This document shows positions 23,898 to 34,037 of a stretch of 64,000 bases of DNA, one piece after another (the stretch's first letter is position 1; each line of letters begins with the position of its first letter). The DNA lies in NCBI GenBank assembly GCA_035222895.1, contig JAVYIG010000322.1, positions 542,501-606,500 on the forward strand. Direction: 5' to 3'. The stretch is from Strongylocentrotus droebachiensis. Taxonomy: Eukaryota; Echinodermata; Echinoidea; Camarodonta; Strongylocentrotidae. A model generated the notes under the pieces. The model did not search any database. It saw only the letters and a program-made list of their open reading frames with translations, and was not told the origin of the DNA. A program made the translations under genes and the position numbers.

Positions 23898-24585
23898 TTG
23901 CGCGCAAAGCGCGGAAGCTATGACGTTTCCTTAAATTATATAGAAAGAAGGCGATCCGTTAATCGTTCTCGACTCATATAAAACCCTAATGCACTATTTA
24001 TAGCTACCGTTGCGCCCTCTATATAGCACAAAATGCCTAATCGGTGCCTGTTGGTCCCTCATGATCCCCTTTTTCTTCTGTTAGTTGAGGGCAGATTTGA
24101 TGAGATAACCACCTGTCAGTGACCCAATGTCAGTGGCCTTGCAAACTGTCCAAACTAATACAGACGGGCTTTAATACGTTTCCTTAAATTATTATAGGAA
24201 GAAGACGATTCGTTGTACCGTTCTCGACTCTTAATCCTTGTCTGAATTCAGTCCACCCCCCCCCCTCCTGCGCGAAGCGCGGAAGCTTTGACGTTTCATT
24301 AAGTTAAAGGAAAGAAGACGATTCGTTGTACCGTTCTCGTCTCTTAATCTGTTTGTCTGAATTCAGTTTTCCCCCTTTCGCGCAAAGCGCGAAAGCTTTG
24401 ACGTTTCCTTAAATTATTAGAGAAAGAAGACGATTCGTTGTACCGTTCTCGACTCTTAATCCTTGTCTAAATTCATTTCACCCCTCCCGCACGAAGCGCG
24501 GAAGCTTTGACGTTTAGGAAGTAGCGCTATTATAGACGATTCATTGGACCGTTCTCGACACTTAATTTTTGTCTGAATTCTTTTT
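23898..24585. repeat. ~115-bp minisatellite with GCGCGAAGCGCGGAAGC core
   Basis: About five copies (near 23905, 24175, 24262, 24378, 24488) share GCGCAAAGCGCGGAAGC, TTTGACGTTTCCTTAAATT, GAAGACGATTCGTTG and ACCGTTCTCGACTC. One copy is split by the dispersed repeat at 23979-24173. The GCGC core is a short palindrome. Confidence 0.85.
23979..24173. repeat. ~190-bp dispersed repeat, copy 2
   Basis: Same family and orientation as 12177-12369; inserted within the 115-bp minisatellite, so it is younger than the array. Confidence 0.7.
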
Positions 24586-24904
24586 TTCTTTTCTTTCCCT
24601 TTCCCTCTCGTTCTTTCTCTTCTCCGTTCTTCCCCTTCCCCTTTTCTCATTTTCCCGACGGCAGCGCAATTTTCCCGACAATATCCTAACAGGTGGGGGG
24701 GGGGGGGTACGTGTCACACCCCCTTTTAGCGACATCCCTGAGTGCGAGGGAGGTAATGAGGAATTAAATGGTGAATCAGCCGGGGAATAAGCGGGGGGGG
24801 GGGGGTAGTGAGCACCATTTTTTTGTTTAAAGGGGGGGGGGGGGGTTCGCGCGAAGCCCCCGAACCCCTAGTCTGTACGGCCCTGTGTGATAAACAATGG
24901 TGTG
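24586..24904. other. C/T- and G-rich spacer
   Basis: Pyrimidine tract (24585-24650) and poly-G runs (24696-24707, 24792-24804, 24831-24846). It ends with a GTTCGCGCGAAGCCCCCGAA palindromic piece before the gypsy element. No gene. Confidence 0.6.
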
Positions 24905-24909
24905 GTGAT

Positions 24910-25050
24910 TGTGGGAATATCTAATAACGTCTTTATACAAGACTATATATTGGCAACGTTAGAACGACGACACGAAGTGAAAGTAAAACATAACCAAATC
25001 GTATTACCCAAATGTGTCCAGTCTCCTTTTGTCGTCTGAATAATACTACA
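24910..25050 (+). repeat. 5' LTR of the gypsy element
   Basis: Starts TGTGGGAATATC and ends AATAATACTACA. Near-identical to 31397-31539. Very short for an LTR. Confidence 0.95.
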
Positions 25051-25062
25051 TGGTGGCAGCAG
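25051..25062 (+). other. Primer binding site of the gypsy element
   Basis: TGGTGGCAGCAG directly follows the LTR; TGG complements a tRNA CCA end. The tRNA is not determined here. Confidence 0.75.
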
Positions 25063-25077
25063 TATAAGTGAAGAACC

Positions 25078-27831
25078 ATGGAAAGTTCTCGTCTACCATT
25101 GCCAGAAAGCTTTGATAAAGTTGCAGGCTTAAATCAAGCAGAACAATGGCCAAAATGGTCACGGCGGTTCGAGAGATATCGCGTCGCATCGGGCCTCGCA
25201 TCCAAGCCAGACAGTGAGCAGGTCAGTACGCTACTCTATGCTATGGGGGACTGTGCCGATGATATTATCGTGTCTCTCAATGTGAACGAGGAGACAGCAA
25301 AGTATGATGACGTGATCGCAACATTGAAGAAGTATTTCAATGTACGGAAAAACATTATTGTTGAAAGGGCAAAATTCAACAAACGAACACAACGCCCGGG
25401 AGAAAGTGTGGACACATTTATCAATGATTTGTATAGGCTAGCAGAGGACTGTGACTACGATAGACTTAAGGAGGGCTTGATAAGAGACAGAATTGTAGTT
25501 GGGGTGCTTGATGACTCCCTATCTGATCAACTACAGTCTAGAGAAGACCTAACTCTCTCAAAAGCAGTTCAATTGAGTAGACAGTCAGAAGCCCGGAAAC
25601 AAAACAAGTCTGTTGTGAGGGGAGGTGCAGAGAGTGAGAGCCCTAACTCGGCCGTAAACTACGTAAGGCCTAAGAGCAAGGGAACGTACTCGAAGAATAC
25701 ATCTCAAACTCTGCAGGGTAACTGTAAGTGGTGTGGAAGGCAGAATCATGCACGTGCCAGCTGTCCCGCAAAAGATGCAAAGTGCCATCAATGTGGAAAG
25801 ACGGGCCACTTCCAGTCTGTGTGTCAAGCCAAACAACCAGAACAGGGACAACAAATGGGAGCAAAGCTAAAATGGAAAGCTCGAGTCAGCGAAGTAGATG
25901 ATTTCGATGACATTGATGTCCCCTTCCTAGGTGAAGTCAGCGAGAACGATCAGACGTACTGGAGTTCATCGATCCTCGTAGATGGGAATGAAACACACTT
26001 CAAGTTAGACACAGGAGCAGCCGTTACTGTGTTGTCTGATTCCACTCCATGGCTGAATAAACACATCATGAGACCAACAACCAAGAGGTTACGTGGTCCA
26101 GGAAGTACAGTCCTGACTGTGATAGGACAAATGACATCAACTCTCAGGCATAGAGATAAACAGATCAAGGAGACTCTCTATGTGGTCAAAGATCAGGAGT
26201 CTTCATTGCTGAGTAGGAAAGCGTGTAGAACCTTGAATCTAGTCCGCAGAGTGGAGGAAGTCGATTCTTGTGATGATGAAACTGCAAACTTCAAGGCCGA
26301 GTTCCCTCAACTTTTCACTGGTTTGGGGAAACTGAAGACAGCATACCACATCACGTTAACTTCAGATGCCAAGCCGATGTGCCTGTATACAGCCAGGAAA
26401 GTTCCTCATCCGCTTCTACCGAAGGTGAAGAAAGAACTAGAGTCCATGTTGGAGCACAATGTGATCTCAAAAGTGACTGAGCCGACAAAGTGGTGTTCGG
26501 GGATGGTTCCAGTGTTGAAGCCCAGTGGTTCGGTGAGAATTTGTGTAGACCTTACATCTCTCAACAAGGCAGTTGAACGAGAGATTCATCCGATGTTTTC
26601 AGTCGATGAAAGTCTAGCAAAACTGGGAAAGAGCACAATCTTCACAAAACTGGACGCCAACAGCGGATTTTGGCAAATTCCATTGGAGGATGAGTCAAAG
26701 CTACTGACAACCTTTGTCACTCCATTTGGGAGATTTTGCTTCAACCGATTGCCGTTCGGGATAACGTCAGCGCCAGAAGTCTTCCAGAGAGCGATGTCCA
26801 CTATCCTCGAAGGACTTGACGGCGTGATTTGTCACATGGATGATGTGCTAGTCCATGGTGCAACACAAACAGAACATGACATCAGAGTACGAGCTGTTCT
26901 ACAACGTCTGCAGGAAGCAGGTATCACACTAAATCAGGGAAAGTGTGAATTCTCCAAACAGAGTGTGAAGTTCTTAGGGCACTTCATCGACGACACTGGT
27001 GTCAAGGTCGATCCGAGCAAAACAAGAGCTATTCGAGATTTTCCAGTTCCTCGAAGCGTGAAAGAGCTACAGAGGTTCATGGGAATGGTGAACCAGGTGG
27101 GAAAGTTTCTCCCAGGATTAGCTGAGATCAACGAGCCCCTTCGTCAACTCCTGAAGAAAGACAATGTGTGGTGTTGGGGAGAAGCGCAGCAGAGATCTTT
27201 CACACAGATCAAAGAGATGATGGTCTCGACAGCAGTCTTAGCTCATTATGATCCAGAACTGCCAACAGTCATTGCAGCAGATGCATCCGGGACTGGAATG
27301 GGTGCAATCCTGTATCAAGTGCAGACTGATGGAAATCGTAGACCAGTGTGCTATGCATCTCGATCGCTTACCGAGACTGAGCAGAGGTATGCAGTGATTG
27401 AAAAAGAGGCACTGGCAGCTACTTGGGCGTGCGAGAGGTTCTCCGAGTATGTACTTGGTCTTCATTTCGAGGTGGAAACTGACCACAAGCCATTGGTCAT
27501 ACTTCTAAACTCGAAAGAACTTGTGAAAATGCCTCCACGACTCCAACGCTTCAGAATGAGAATGATGAGATTTGATGCAGAGACATTGTATGTTCCAGGA
27601 AAACAGCAGACATCCGCTGACGCCTTGTCACGAGCGCCAGTAGAGAGGCCAGGAATGGATGATGTCAACTTCGTAGATGAGGTTGAATCATATGCATCAA
27701 CATCAGCCATCAACCTCCCAGTGACAATGCAGAGATTTGAGGAAATCAGAAATGCACAAAAAGCAGATGAAGTATGTGCAAAAAATCAGAGACTACTGCG
27801 TTCAAGGATGGCCAGACTACATGCCACATAA
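25078..27831 (+). CDS. Gag-Pol frame: Gag, protease, reverse transcriptase, RNase H
   Basis: 917 codons from an ATG 15 bases after the primer site. Gag comes first. Two CCHC zinc knuckles lie at about residues 215-250 (CKWCGRQNHARASC and CHQCGKTGHFQSVC). The aspartic protease has DTGA near 309. Reverse transcriptase has TKLDANSGFWQI, LPFGITSAPEVFQ and the catalytic MDD near 586. RNase H has ADASGTGMGAIL near 734. The frame ends early: just after ADEVC the reading shifts in a run of six A (27780-27785), and the continuation is in the +1 frame (27737-29044). Whether this is a mutation, an assembly error or programmed shifting cannot be told; a late shift before integrase is unusual. Gag and Pol share one frame, as in some related elements. 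Confidence 0.95.
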   Translation: MESSRLPLPESFDKVAGLNQAEQWPKWSRRFERYRVASGLASKPDSEQVSTLLYAMGDCADDIIVSLNVNEETAKYDDVIATLKKYFNVRKNIIVERAKFNKRTQRPGESVDTFINDLYRLAEDCDYDRLKEGLIRDRIVVGVLDDSLSDQLQSREDLTLSKAVQLSRQSEARKQNKSVVRGGAESESPNSAVNYVRPKSKGTYSKNTSQTLQGNCKWCGRQNHARASCPAKDAKCHQCGKTGHFQSVCQAKQPEQGQQMGAKLKWKARVSEVDDFDDIDVPFLGEVSENDQTYWSSSILVDGNETHFKLDTGAAVTVLSDSTPWLNKHIMRPTTKRLRGPGSTVLTVIGQMTSTLRHRDKQIKETLYVVKDQESSLLSRKACRTLNLVRRVEEVDSCDDETANFKAEFPQLFTGLGKLKTAYHITLTSDAKPMCLYTARKVPHPLLPKVKKELESMLEHNVISKVTEPTKWCSGMVPVLKPSGSVRICVDLTSLNKAVEREIHPMFSVDESLAKLGKSTIFTKLDANSGFWQIPLEDESKLLTTFVTPFGRFCFNRLPFGITSAPEVFQRAMSTILEGLDGVICHMDDVLVHGATQTEHDIRVRAVLQRLQEAGITLNQGKCEFSKQSVKFLGHFIDDTGVKVDPSKTRAIRDFPVPRSVKELQRFMGMVNQVGKFLPGLAEINEPLRQLLKKDNVWCWGEAQQRSFTQIKEMMVSTAVLAHYDPELPTVIAADASGTGMGAILYQVQTDGNRRPVCYASRSLTETEQRYAVIEKEALAATWACERFSEYVLGLHFEVETDHKPLVILLNSKELVKMPPRLQRFRMRMMRFDAETLYVPGKQQTSADALSRAPVERPGMDDVNFVDEVESYASTSAINLPVTMQRFEEIRNAQKADEVCAKNQRLLRSRMARLHAT

Positions 27832-29044
27832 CCCGATCCTCAAACACTACTATGAGCAGAGAGGACACCTGAGTGTGGTAGAGGACTTGCTTATCTACGA
27901 CGAGAGAATAATCATTCCGAGAGCTCTGAGACTTGATATCCTTGAGAGGCTACATCAAGGACATCTGGGAATCACCAAATGCAGAGCCAGAGCCAGAGAT
28001 TCAGTGTGGTGGCCAGGTCTATCAAAATCATTGGAGGAAATGATTTCAAGCTGCTTGACCTGTGCTATCCATCGCCAAGAGGTCCGCGAGCCTTTGATGA
28101 GCTCATCCTTTCCTTCAAGGCCATGGGAGCGTCTTGGAATGGACCTGTTTGAACTCAAAGGGAAATCGTTCCTGATAGTAGTTGACTACTACTCAAGGTG
28201 GATTGAGGTCAAACAACTCCAAGGTCAGTCAACAATGGCAGTGATTTCTTCGCTGAAGGAGATCTTTGCAGTCCATGGGATTCCAGACCTTGTGGTTTCA
28301 GACAATGGTCCACAGTTCGCCAACGAGAACTTCAGAAAGCTTGCTGAAGAGTATGGATTCGTCCATACAACCAGCTCTCCAAGATACCCACAAGCTAATG
28401 GTGAGGCTGAAAGAGGAGTTCGCACTGTGAAAGCGTTGCTGAAGAAGAACGACGACATCCAGTTAGCCCTTCTCAGCTATCGAGCGTCACCACTCCAAAA
28501 CGGGTTAGCTCCTTGTGAACTTCTCATGGGGAGGAGATTGCAGACTCAGGTTCCTACTTTGCCGCACATGCTGCTGCCACGGGTACAACAGCCGGACCTG
28601 AAAACTGTGAGAGAGAAAGAGGAGAAGTACAGGTCAGATCAAATGATGACCTACAACAGACGTCATGACTCACGTGAGCTTCCAGAGCTACAACCAGGAG
28701 ATTCCGTGTGGATCCGTGATCAGTCTCGCTACGGGAAAGTCACCCAGAAAGCGCAACAACCACGGTCCTACCATGTCCAGACAGAACATGGGACAGTACG
28801 TCGTAATCGCCGTGCACTGATTGCTGTCCAAGGTCAACCCACCAAGACCAGAGTGCCGGAGTCATCCATGAGCAACGATCCAGAGAGACCTGACGATTCT
28901 GATGAAAGCGACTCAACCGGTTCCCAACGTAACCAGCAGATCAACCGGAAGCAGCCTGAGGGAGCCTCTACACCAACAGCTGCGACAGAGACGCGAACGC
29001 GATCTGGACGACTCGTGAAACCACCAACGCGACTGTCCATGTAA
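27737..29044 (+). CDS. Integrase frame of the gypsy element
   Basis: 435 codons, +1 relative to the Gag-Pol frame, overlapping its end. The first few dozen codons are an out-of-frame lead; the true continuation starts near 27785. The H2C2 zinc module lies at about residues 72-110 (HQGHLGITKC ... SSCLTC). The catalytic core D,D,E is in MDLFELKG (near 134), SDNGPQFA (near 187) and NGEAERG (near 222). A C-terminal GPY-like basic part and a Ser/Asp-rich tail follow. The ATG is probably not used as such. Confidence 0.9.
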   Translation: MRKSEMHKKQMKYVQKIRDYCVQGWPDYMPHNPILKHYYEQRGHLSVVEDLLIYDERIIIPRALRLDILERLHQGHLGITKCRARARDSVWWPGLSKSLEEMISSCLTCAIHRQEVREPLMSSSFPSRPWERLGMDLFELKGKSFLIVVDYYSRWIEVKQLQGQSTMAVISSLKEIFAVHGIPDLVVSDNGPQFANENFRKLAEEYGFVHTTSSPRYPQANGEAERGVRTVKALLKKNDDIQLALLSYRASPLQNGLAPCELLMGRRLQTQVPTLPHMLLPRVQQPDLKTVREKEEKYRSDQMMTYNRRHDSRELPELQPGDSVWIRDQSRYGKVTQKAQQPRSYHVQTEHGTVRRNRRALIAVQGQPTKTRVPESSMSNDPERPDDSDESDSTGSQRNQQINRKQPEGASTPTAATETRTRSGRLVKPPTRLSM

Positions 29045-29279
29045 TGGGTTAAACTTAAATACCAAAATTGGGATTAACTTTGCAGGAACTGAAACTGAAC
29101 AAGACTTTAAAGGTTTGGACAGTGTTTATTTGGGTTTAATAGTAAACTGGAATGGACTCGGGACTCGAAGAACACAATTAAGGAGAATATCCGTGAACTC
29201 TTAAACAGGATTATATTTCGGATTTTTATTGGATTTGAAACTATTTGGAAATCAATGAGAACTCTTGAACTGTTATAAT

Positions 29280-29296
29280 AAGCTTGGGGGGAGATG
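29280..29296 (+). other. Polypurine tract copy 1 = left target duplication of the LINE
   Basis: AAGCTTGGGGGGAGATG occurs here and again at 31382-31398. The final TG is the first two bases of the 3' LTR, so the LINE cut the DNA at the tract/LTR border and duplicated both. Confidence 0.9.
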
Positions 29297-31185
29297 TTAA
29301 AAACCTTCTTGATGAAAATTTTGATGCTCCTTGGAAAAATATTGAACTATCCTTTTTGGAGAAATTTAATCAAGACGTTTTCCTTTTGTGGAAGTGCAAT
29401 GCACCTGAGTGTGTTTTGAACTCTCTGGGCAATGTTCAGTTGGCTGATTCATTGCGTTCATGGTATTTATACAGAGAAGAAGCCACCAAGGAATTTTATG
29501 GTCATAAATTCTCAGAATTAAGTGCTTGTCAATCATTATGGTACAATAAATTAGTCCGTTCAAAATCCAAATCATATTTGTATTATGAATCTTGGTTTGA
29601 TAAGAATATTCTTACAATCTCAGATTTGGTTAATCCTCCTTTCCCTGGGCATAAACTTTTTGAAGAACTGGTACTAGATTTCGGTATTTCTTCTTTAGAT
29701 AGAAGAAAATTTAATTTTTTGATAAAGAATATTCCAGAGGACTGGATGGTGGATTTTGATGTTGACATTGTTGGGGTTCATGATACCATAGTGCTTAATT
29801 TATTACAATATAAAAAAGTTCCTAAGAATGCTTATATTGTGTTACTTGGCTCGCATCTTCCAGCTAAGAGATATGCTTATTGGAAAGATAATTTATTGTT
29901 ACCTATTGATGTTGACTGGGAAAAGGTTCATTGCACTAATTTCTTTTGTACTCTTGATACTAAATTAAGGTCTTTTTATTTTAAAGTCTTTCACAAAGCC
30001 ATTGCATTGAATGGTTTCCTATTTAGGATCAAGAGGAAGGATTCGCCTAATTGCTCTTTATGTGAAAAGAAAGAGGAAACTTTAGTTCATTTATTTTGTG
30101 AGTGTGAAAAGGTTACTCCAATTTGGGACAATCTTGTGACTGTCATTTGTCAGAAATTAAATTCCAACTTACCTGTAACCAATTTTGAAAAACTTTTTGG
30201 CATCTGCAGTGACAGGTTTGTCTCATATCTGTTTTTGCTATTGAAATATCATATTTATTCATGCAAGTTTAGAAATATGCTCCCCAATTTCACAGCGTTC
30301 AAATCACTGGTTAAGAAACAAAAAGAATTGGAATATCTGTCAGCCAAAAAGAGAAGTAAATTGCCTAGTCACTTTAAAAAATGGCGTTTTGACCTTTAAG
30401 TTTTTGTGTCATCATTATATAGACCTTTCTTTTTCCTCTTTGTTTTTAATATGATCTTACAGTGATCTTGTTATGTAATATTTTGTCTTTTGTACTCCCA
30501 TGTCTACTTCTGTACATATCCTGTGTCCCTTTACAGAGATACAAGTATTTATTGTTACTCCAACCTCTTTTTTTTCTTTTCCCCTTTTATATTGCTGTTA
30601 GTTATTTCCCATAGTCAAGTAATTTTACATTACTTGTGTACATACATATAATTTTTGTTTACAAATCACATAGCCACTGTGTAACATGAGCAATAACCTC
30701 GATTGGAATTGGGTCAGTTTACGCGTGTTTCCTTATTGCCTATTCAGGAATGCGTTGTATTTTTATCACTTCAGTTGATTTCCCCACGCTCTGTCTGCGC
30801 AATTCGCCGACTGGGTGGCTGGAGTGGGCGGGGTCGGGGTGTGAGGCGATCTGTCTTACCCGCATGTTGCGTGTGGATTGTGTGTGTTGGGGAAGGGGGG
30901 GAGGGGGCGGTTGTGTGTTTGAGTGTTAGTATGATAGTGTTGAGGGTGTGTGTGTGTGTGAGGGGGGGGGGGGGGGTAGAGCGGATTGTCTCTTTCCTCG
31001 ACTTTGCTCCTCCATCCTGTTGGTGGTTTGGAGTTTCCATTGTACCTGTGGATGGCTTATTTTTACTCCTTTTTCTTCATTTTGGGCCCAACGAAATTTT
31101 CAGTTTCTGATGCAATGCTATCTCGAGGTTCTTGCTTTTGTACTTGTAATTGTTATAATTCTGAATATTTCTATTACGTGTACTC

Positions 31186-31216
<31 letters not shown>

Positions 31217-31381
31217 CTTTTTTTTTTCCCCAGATCATTTCAATCGTTTGTAAATATCTTAATTTGTCATTAATTTTGTAACACAGCATTTGTATTTTTT
31301 TTGGAAAGTTTGTATATGTTATGATTTGATTTCTTAATAAACACATAAATAAAATATAAAAAAAAAAAAAAAAAAAAAAAA
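29297..31381 (+). mobile_element. 5'-truncated LINE (L1/Tx1-like) inserted in the gypsy element
   Basis: About 2.1 kb between 17-bp perfect target duplications, ending in a run of A after AATAAA-like words (31335-31358). It begins inside the second reading frame, past the reverse transcriptase core, which is typical of incomplete target-primed reverse transcription. The 3' untranslated part (30400-31357) has GT/G-rich and long T runs. Same strand as the host element. Confidence 0.9.
29299..30399 (+). CDS. LINE ORF2 C-terminal part with zinc-binding (zf-RVT) domain
   Basis: Open for about 366 codons to TAA with no internal stop. The Cys-His module CSLCEKKEETLVHLFCEC (near 30050-30103) is the RVT zinc-binding motif seen after reverse transcriptase in L1/Tx1-type LINEs. 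The C-terminus is basic (KKRSKLPSHFKKWRF). There is no start of its own: the apparent upstream start lies in the duplicated target. It is a fragment, not expected to function. Confidence 0.85.
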   Translation, partial: KNLLDENFDAPWKNIELSFLEKFNQDVFLLWKCNAPECVLNSLGNVQLADSLRSWYLYREEATKEFYGHKFSELSACQSLWYNKLVRSKSKSYLYYESWFDKNILTISDLVNPPFPGHKLFEELVLDFGISSLDRRKFNFLIKNIPEDWMVDFDVDIVGVHDTIVLNLLQYKKVPKNAYIVLLGSHLPAKRYAYWKDNLLLPIDVDWEKVHCTNFFCTLDTKLRSFYFKVFHKAIALNGFLFRIKRKDSPNCSLCEKKEETLVHLFCECEKVTPIWDNLVTVICQKLNSNLPVTNFEKLFGICSDRFVSYLFLLLKYHIYSCKFRNMLPNFTAFKSLVKKQKELEYLSAKKRSKLPSHFKKWRFDL

Positions 31382-31396
31382 AAGCTTGGGGGGAGA
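31382..31396 (+). other. Polypurine tract copy 2 (next to the 3' LTR)
   Basis: AAGCTTGGGGGGAGA abuts TGTGGG of the LTR, in the position expected for plus-strand priming. Confidence 0.85.
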
Positions 31397-31539
31397 TGTG
31401 GGAATATCTAATAACGTCTTTATACAAGACTATATATTGGCAACGTTAGAACGACGACACGAAGTGAATAAGTAAAACATAACCAAATCGTATTACCCAA
31501 ATGTGTCCAGTCTCCTTTTGTCGTCTGAATAATACTACA
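31397..31539 (+). repeat. 3' LTR of the gypsy element
   Basis: 143 bp, TGTGGG ... ACTACA; has GAATAAGTAAAAC where the 5' LTR has GAAAGTAAAAC. Confidence 0.95.
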
Positions 31540-31775
31540 GTGATCACACCAGCCCCTCACACTGAATTTCTATATTATATATATAGCAGGGAAATTATTT
31601 TATAAAATGTCTGGATTTTATACAAAATCCAACCATTTTACCAACAGATATCTATTTATCGTTTTCATAATGGAGTACTCCTGTCTAAGTCCATATGAAA
31701 TAACATTTAAATATCGCTCCTCGGGGGGGGGGGGGCTTCGAATACTTTTAATATTGACTATTAGGTATCTATATA

Positions 31776-32367
31776 CCGTGTGAGTCAAAAAAATTACACT
31801 CGGGAAATTGTCATTTATTTTAAAAGTAGCTATGAACGAAAAGTCATTATACATGTTTTGAAAGAGTGTTATATCCCGAATCGTTTGATGTCATTTTGTG
31901 TGATATGTGTTCACGCTTGGATGAACAGGAGGCATTGTTTGCGAGAGTGCAAAAATCGACTTGCGTCAAAGTATCAATTGCTTTTTACATTTGCTTTTTA
32001 CAGAAACAAAGTCACACACGATCATGCACACACCTACGCGCACATAATAATAATGTTCTTTGATATTTGATATATGCAGCATGATTAATTTTGTTATGGA
32101 TGTTATTTGGATCTGCAAAGATCGAATTGATACTCTTTTATTCAAACATCACATGTACACATGTATTACTTTGGCGCAAGTCGATCTTAAACAATGTATA
32201 TCCTGTTAATCCAAGCGTGAACACATACCACACATAAATTATACCAAATGATTTGGGATAAAACACTCTTTCATAAGATGTATAATAATTTACTGTTCAT
32301 AAATGATTTTTTAAAATAATAATTAGCAATTCTCTAGGTGTAAACTTTTTTTTTGACTAACACTATG
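31776..32367. mobile_element. Mariner-like MITE with ~200-bp inverted arms
   Basis: Flanked by TA (31774-31775, 32368-32369). Ends are CCGTGTGAGTCAAAAA and the inverse of CATAGTGTTAGTCAAAAA. The arms pair for nearly 200 bases, including GTGTTCACGCTTGGAT on the left and ATCCAAGCGTGAACAC on the right. Frames inside are not called. Confidence 0.75.
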
Positions 32368-32794
32368 TACGCTATTAATGTGCCGCTATCAACGACACAG
32401 CCTATTATGTTTGGAAGGACAATGTGCTGCTTACAATTTATTCATTTATTTTAAATCATTAGTGTTCAGATTGCTTTCCCTTTCTGTTTCACTCTCTTCA
32501 GTCCCACCCAGTCTGTAAATTACTTTTCAATATACAAACAATGATAGCCAGGGATTTACTTGACATAATATTAGGCAAAGGCCCTACAACTTGCGTGAGG
32601 GAATACAAAAGGTCTTTCAAATTCAAGTCTATTGAAAGCATATATCTCTTTAAAAAAAAGAGTGAATTTTCAAAATCACGGACGTCACTCCTCTGGAGAG
32701 TGAAAATGTAGTGAAAATAGAGTGAACATTCACTCTTTTCTTCTTTTCTTCACTCTAAAATCAATCGATTTTCACTCCTAAACAATTCGTCCCT

Positions 32795-33800
32795 GTTTTC
32801 ACGAAGTGACGGTAGAGCGCGCAACTAAAAGAAAGTTAGTTTTGAATAAATCGCTTTCAAAGGTTCGAGCCATAATCTCAACCTCTTTAATTTATCAAAG
32901 GCAAATAAATTTTATATCCTGGGATTGAAAATATCTCAATGTTTAGTTCTATCTTTAAATATTTCCATAATTTCTTATATTTTTTGAGGAAATGAGCTGT
33001 AAACATTACCGTCACTTCGTGAAAACACGAAATTCAAGGACGCGCTGTGATTTTGTTTTCACGAAGTGACGGTACGTAGCCGCGCGCGTAAAACATATGG
33101 GATTTTTCTCTCATGGATGGAATTCTCGAAATGGACACTAAATACGGCAAAACGTTTTGTTTAATTGATGTACAGATAAAATAATTCGAACTGTGAGAAA
33201 GAGTACATTTTCCTCTTTCTGTAGCTGCTTTTTCATTTCTCTGTGTGGACTGTTAACACATCCGTCATTTCGTGAAAACACAAATTGCATAGAACGCTTT
33301 GATTTTGTTTTCACGAAGTGACGGTACGTAGCCGCGCGCGTAAAACGTATTGGACTTTTCCCTTGTGGATGGAATTCTCGAAATGGACACTAAAAACGGC
33401 ATTATGTTTTGTTTAATTGATGTACAGATAAAATAATGCAAACTGAGAGATAGAGTACATTTTCCTCGTTTGGTAGCTGTTTTTTTTTTATTGATAAGAA
33501 TAAACTGAATGTCTCTGTATGAACTTTTAACTTAACCGTCATTTCGTGAAAACACAAATCACATAGAACGCTTGTATTTTGTTTTCACGAAGTGACGGCT
33601 CGTAGCCGAGCGCGTATAAAACATATGGGATTTTTATTGTGTGAAGCAATTTCATGAGATAGACACTGAAATACGGTAAAATTACTTGTTTAATAGATGT
33701 ATGGATAAAATAAGAGCACCTTTTCTTCTTTGTATAATTATGATGTTATAGATGTATGATGTCAGTTTTTGTTCACGAAGCTACGGCTCACAATAAATTA
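32795..33800. repeat. Left subterminal array: ~270-bp repeats with hairpins
   Basis: Three to four units each contain CCGTCACTTCGTGAAAAC, a short spacer and GTTTTCACGAAGTGACGG, so each can fold into an 18-bp hairpin. GTAGCCGCGCGCGTAAAAC follows, then ATGGGATTTTT and GATGTACAGATAAAATAA. The last unit (33770) is decayed. Confidence 0.85.
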
Positions 33801-34006
33801 ACTATCAATAGCACAGATGGATATTGACACAAAGTGCTTTTAAAATGATTAATAAGCTATTCTCTTTAATCTTAAGCTAAAAATGGATATGTATTTAATA
33901 TTCTTTGAGGTTTAATTATCAGGTATATTGTATGTAGTAGGAACTAAAGATTGCACTAAAGTTACTATATACTTTCCACTTAAGAACACGTTCAAGTAGT
34001 CTCCCC

Positions 34007-34037
<31 letters not shown>

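Larger units (their letters stand above)
24910..31539 (+). mobile_element. Gypsy/Ty3 LTR retrotransposon (SURL/mag-like), carrying a LINE insertion
   Basis: The target duplication GTGAT (24905-24909 and 31540-31544) frames LTRs of 141 and 143 bp. Order: LTR, primer site, Gag-protease-RT-RNase H frame, integrase frame, polypurine tract, LTR. The Pol order (integrase last) and two CCHC knuckles place it in gypsy/Ty3; SURL/mag is my best guess. Without the LINE it would be about 4.5 kb, compact and without an env-like frame. The LTRs differ mainly by a 2-bp gap, so insertion looks recent. Confidence 0.95.

Noticed and set aside
30703..31427. Frames of 89-135 codons on both strands in the LINE 3' region
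   Set aside because: They overlap GT/G-rich and T-run sequence in the untranslated end of the LINE, with no motif.
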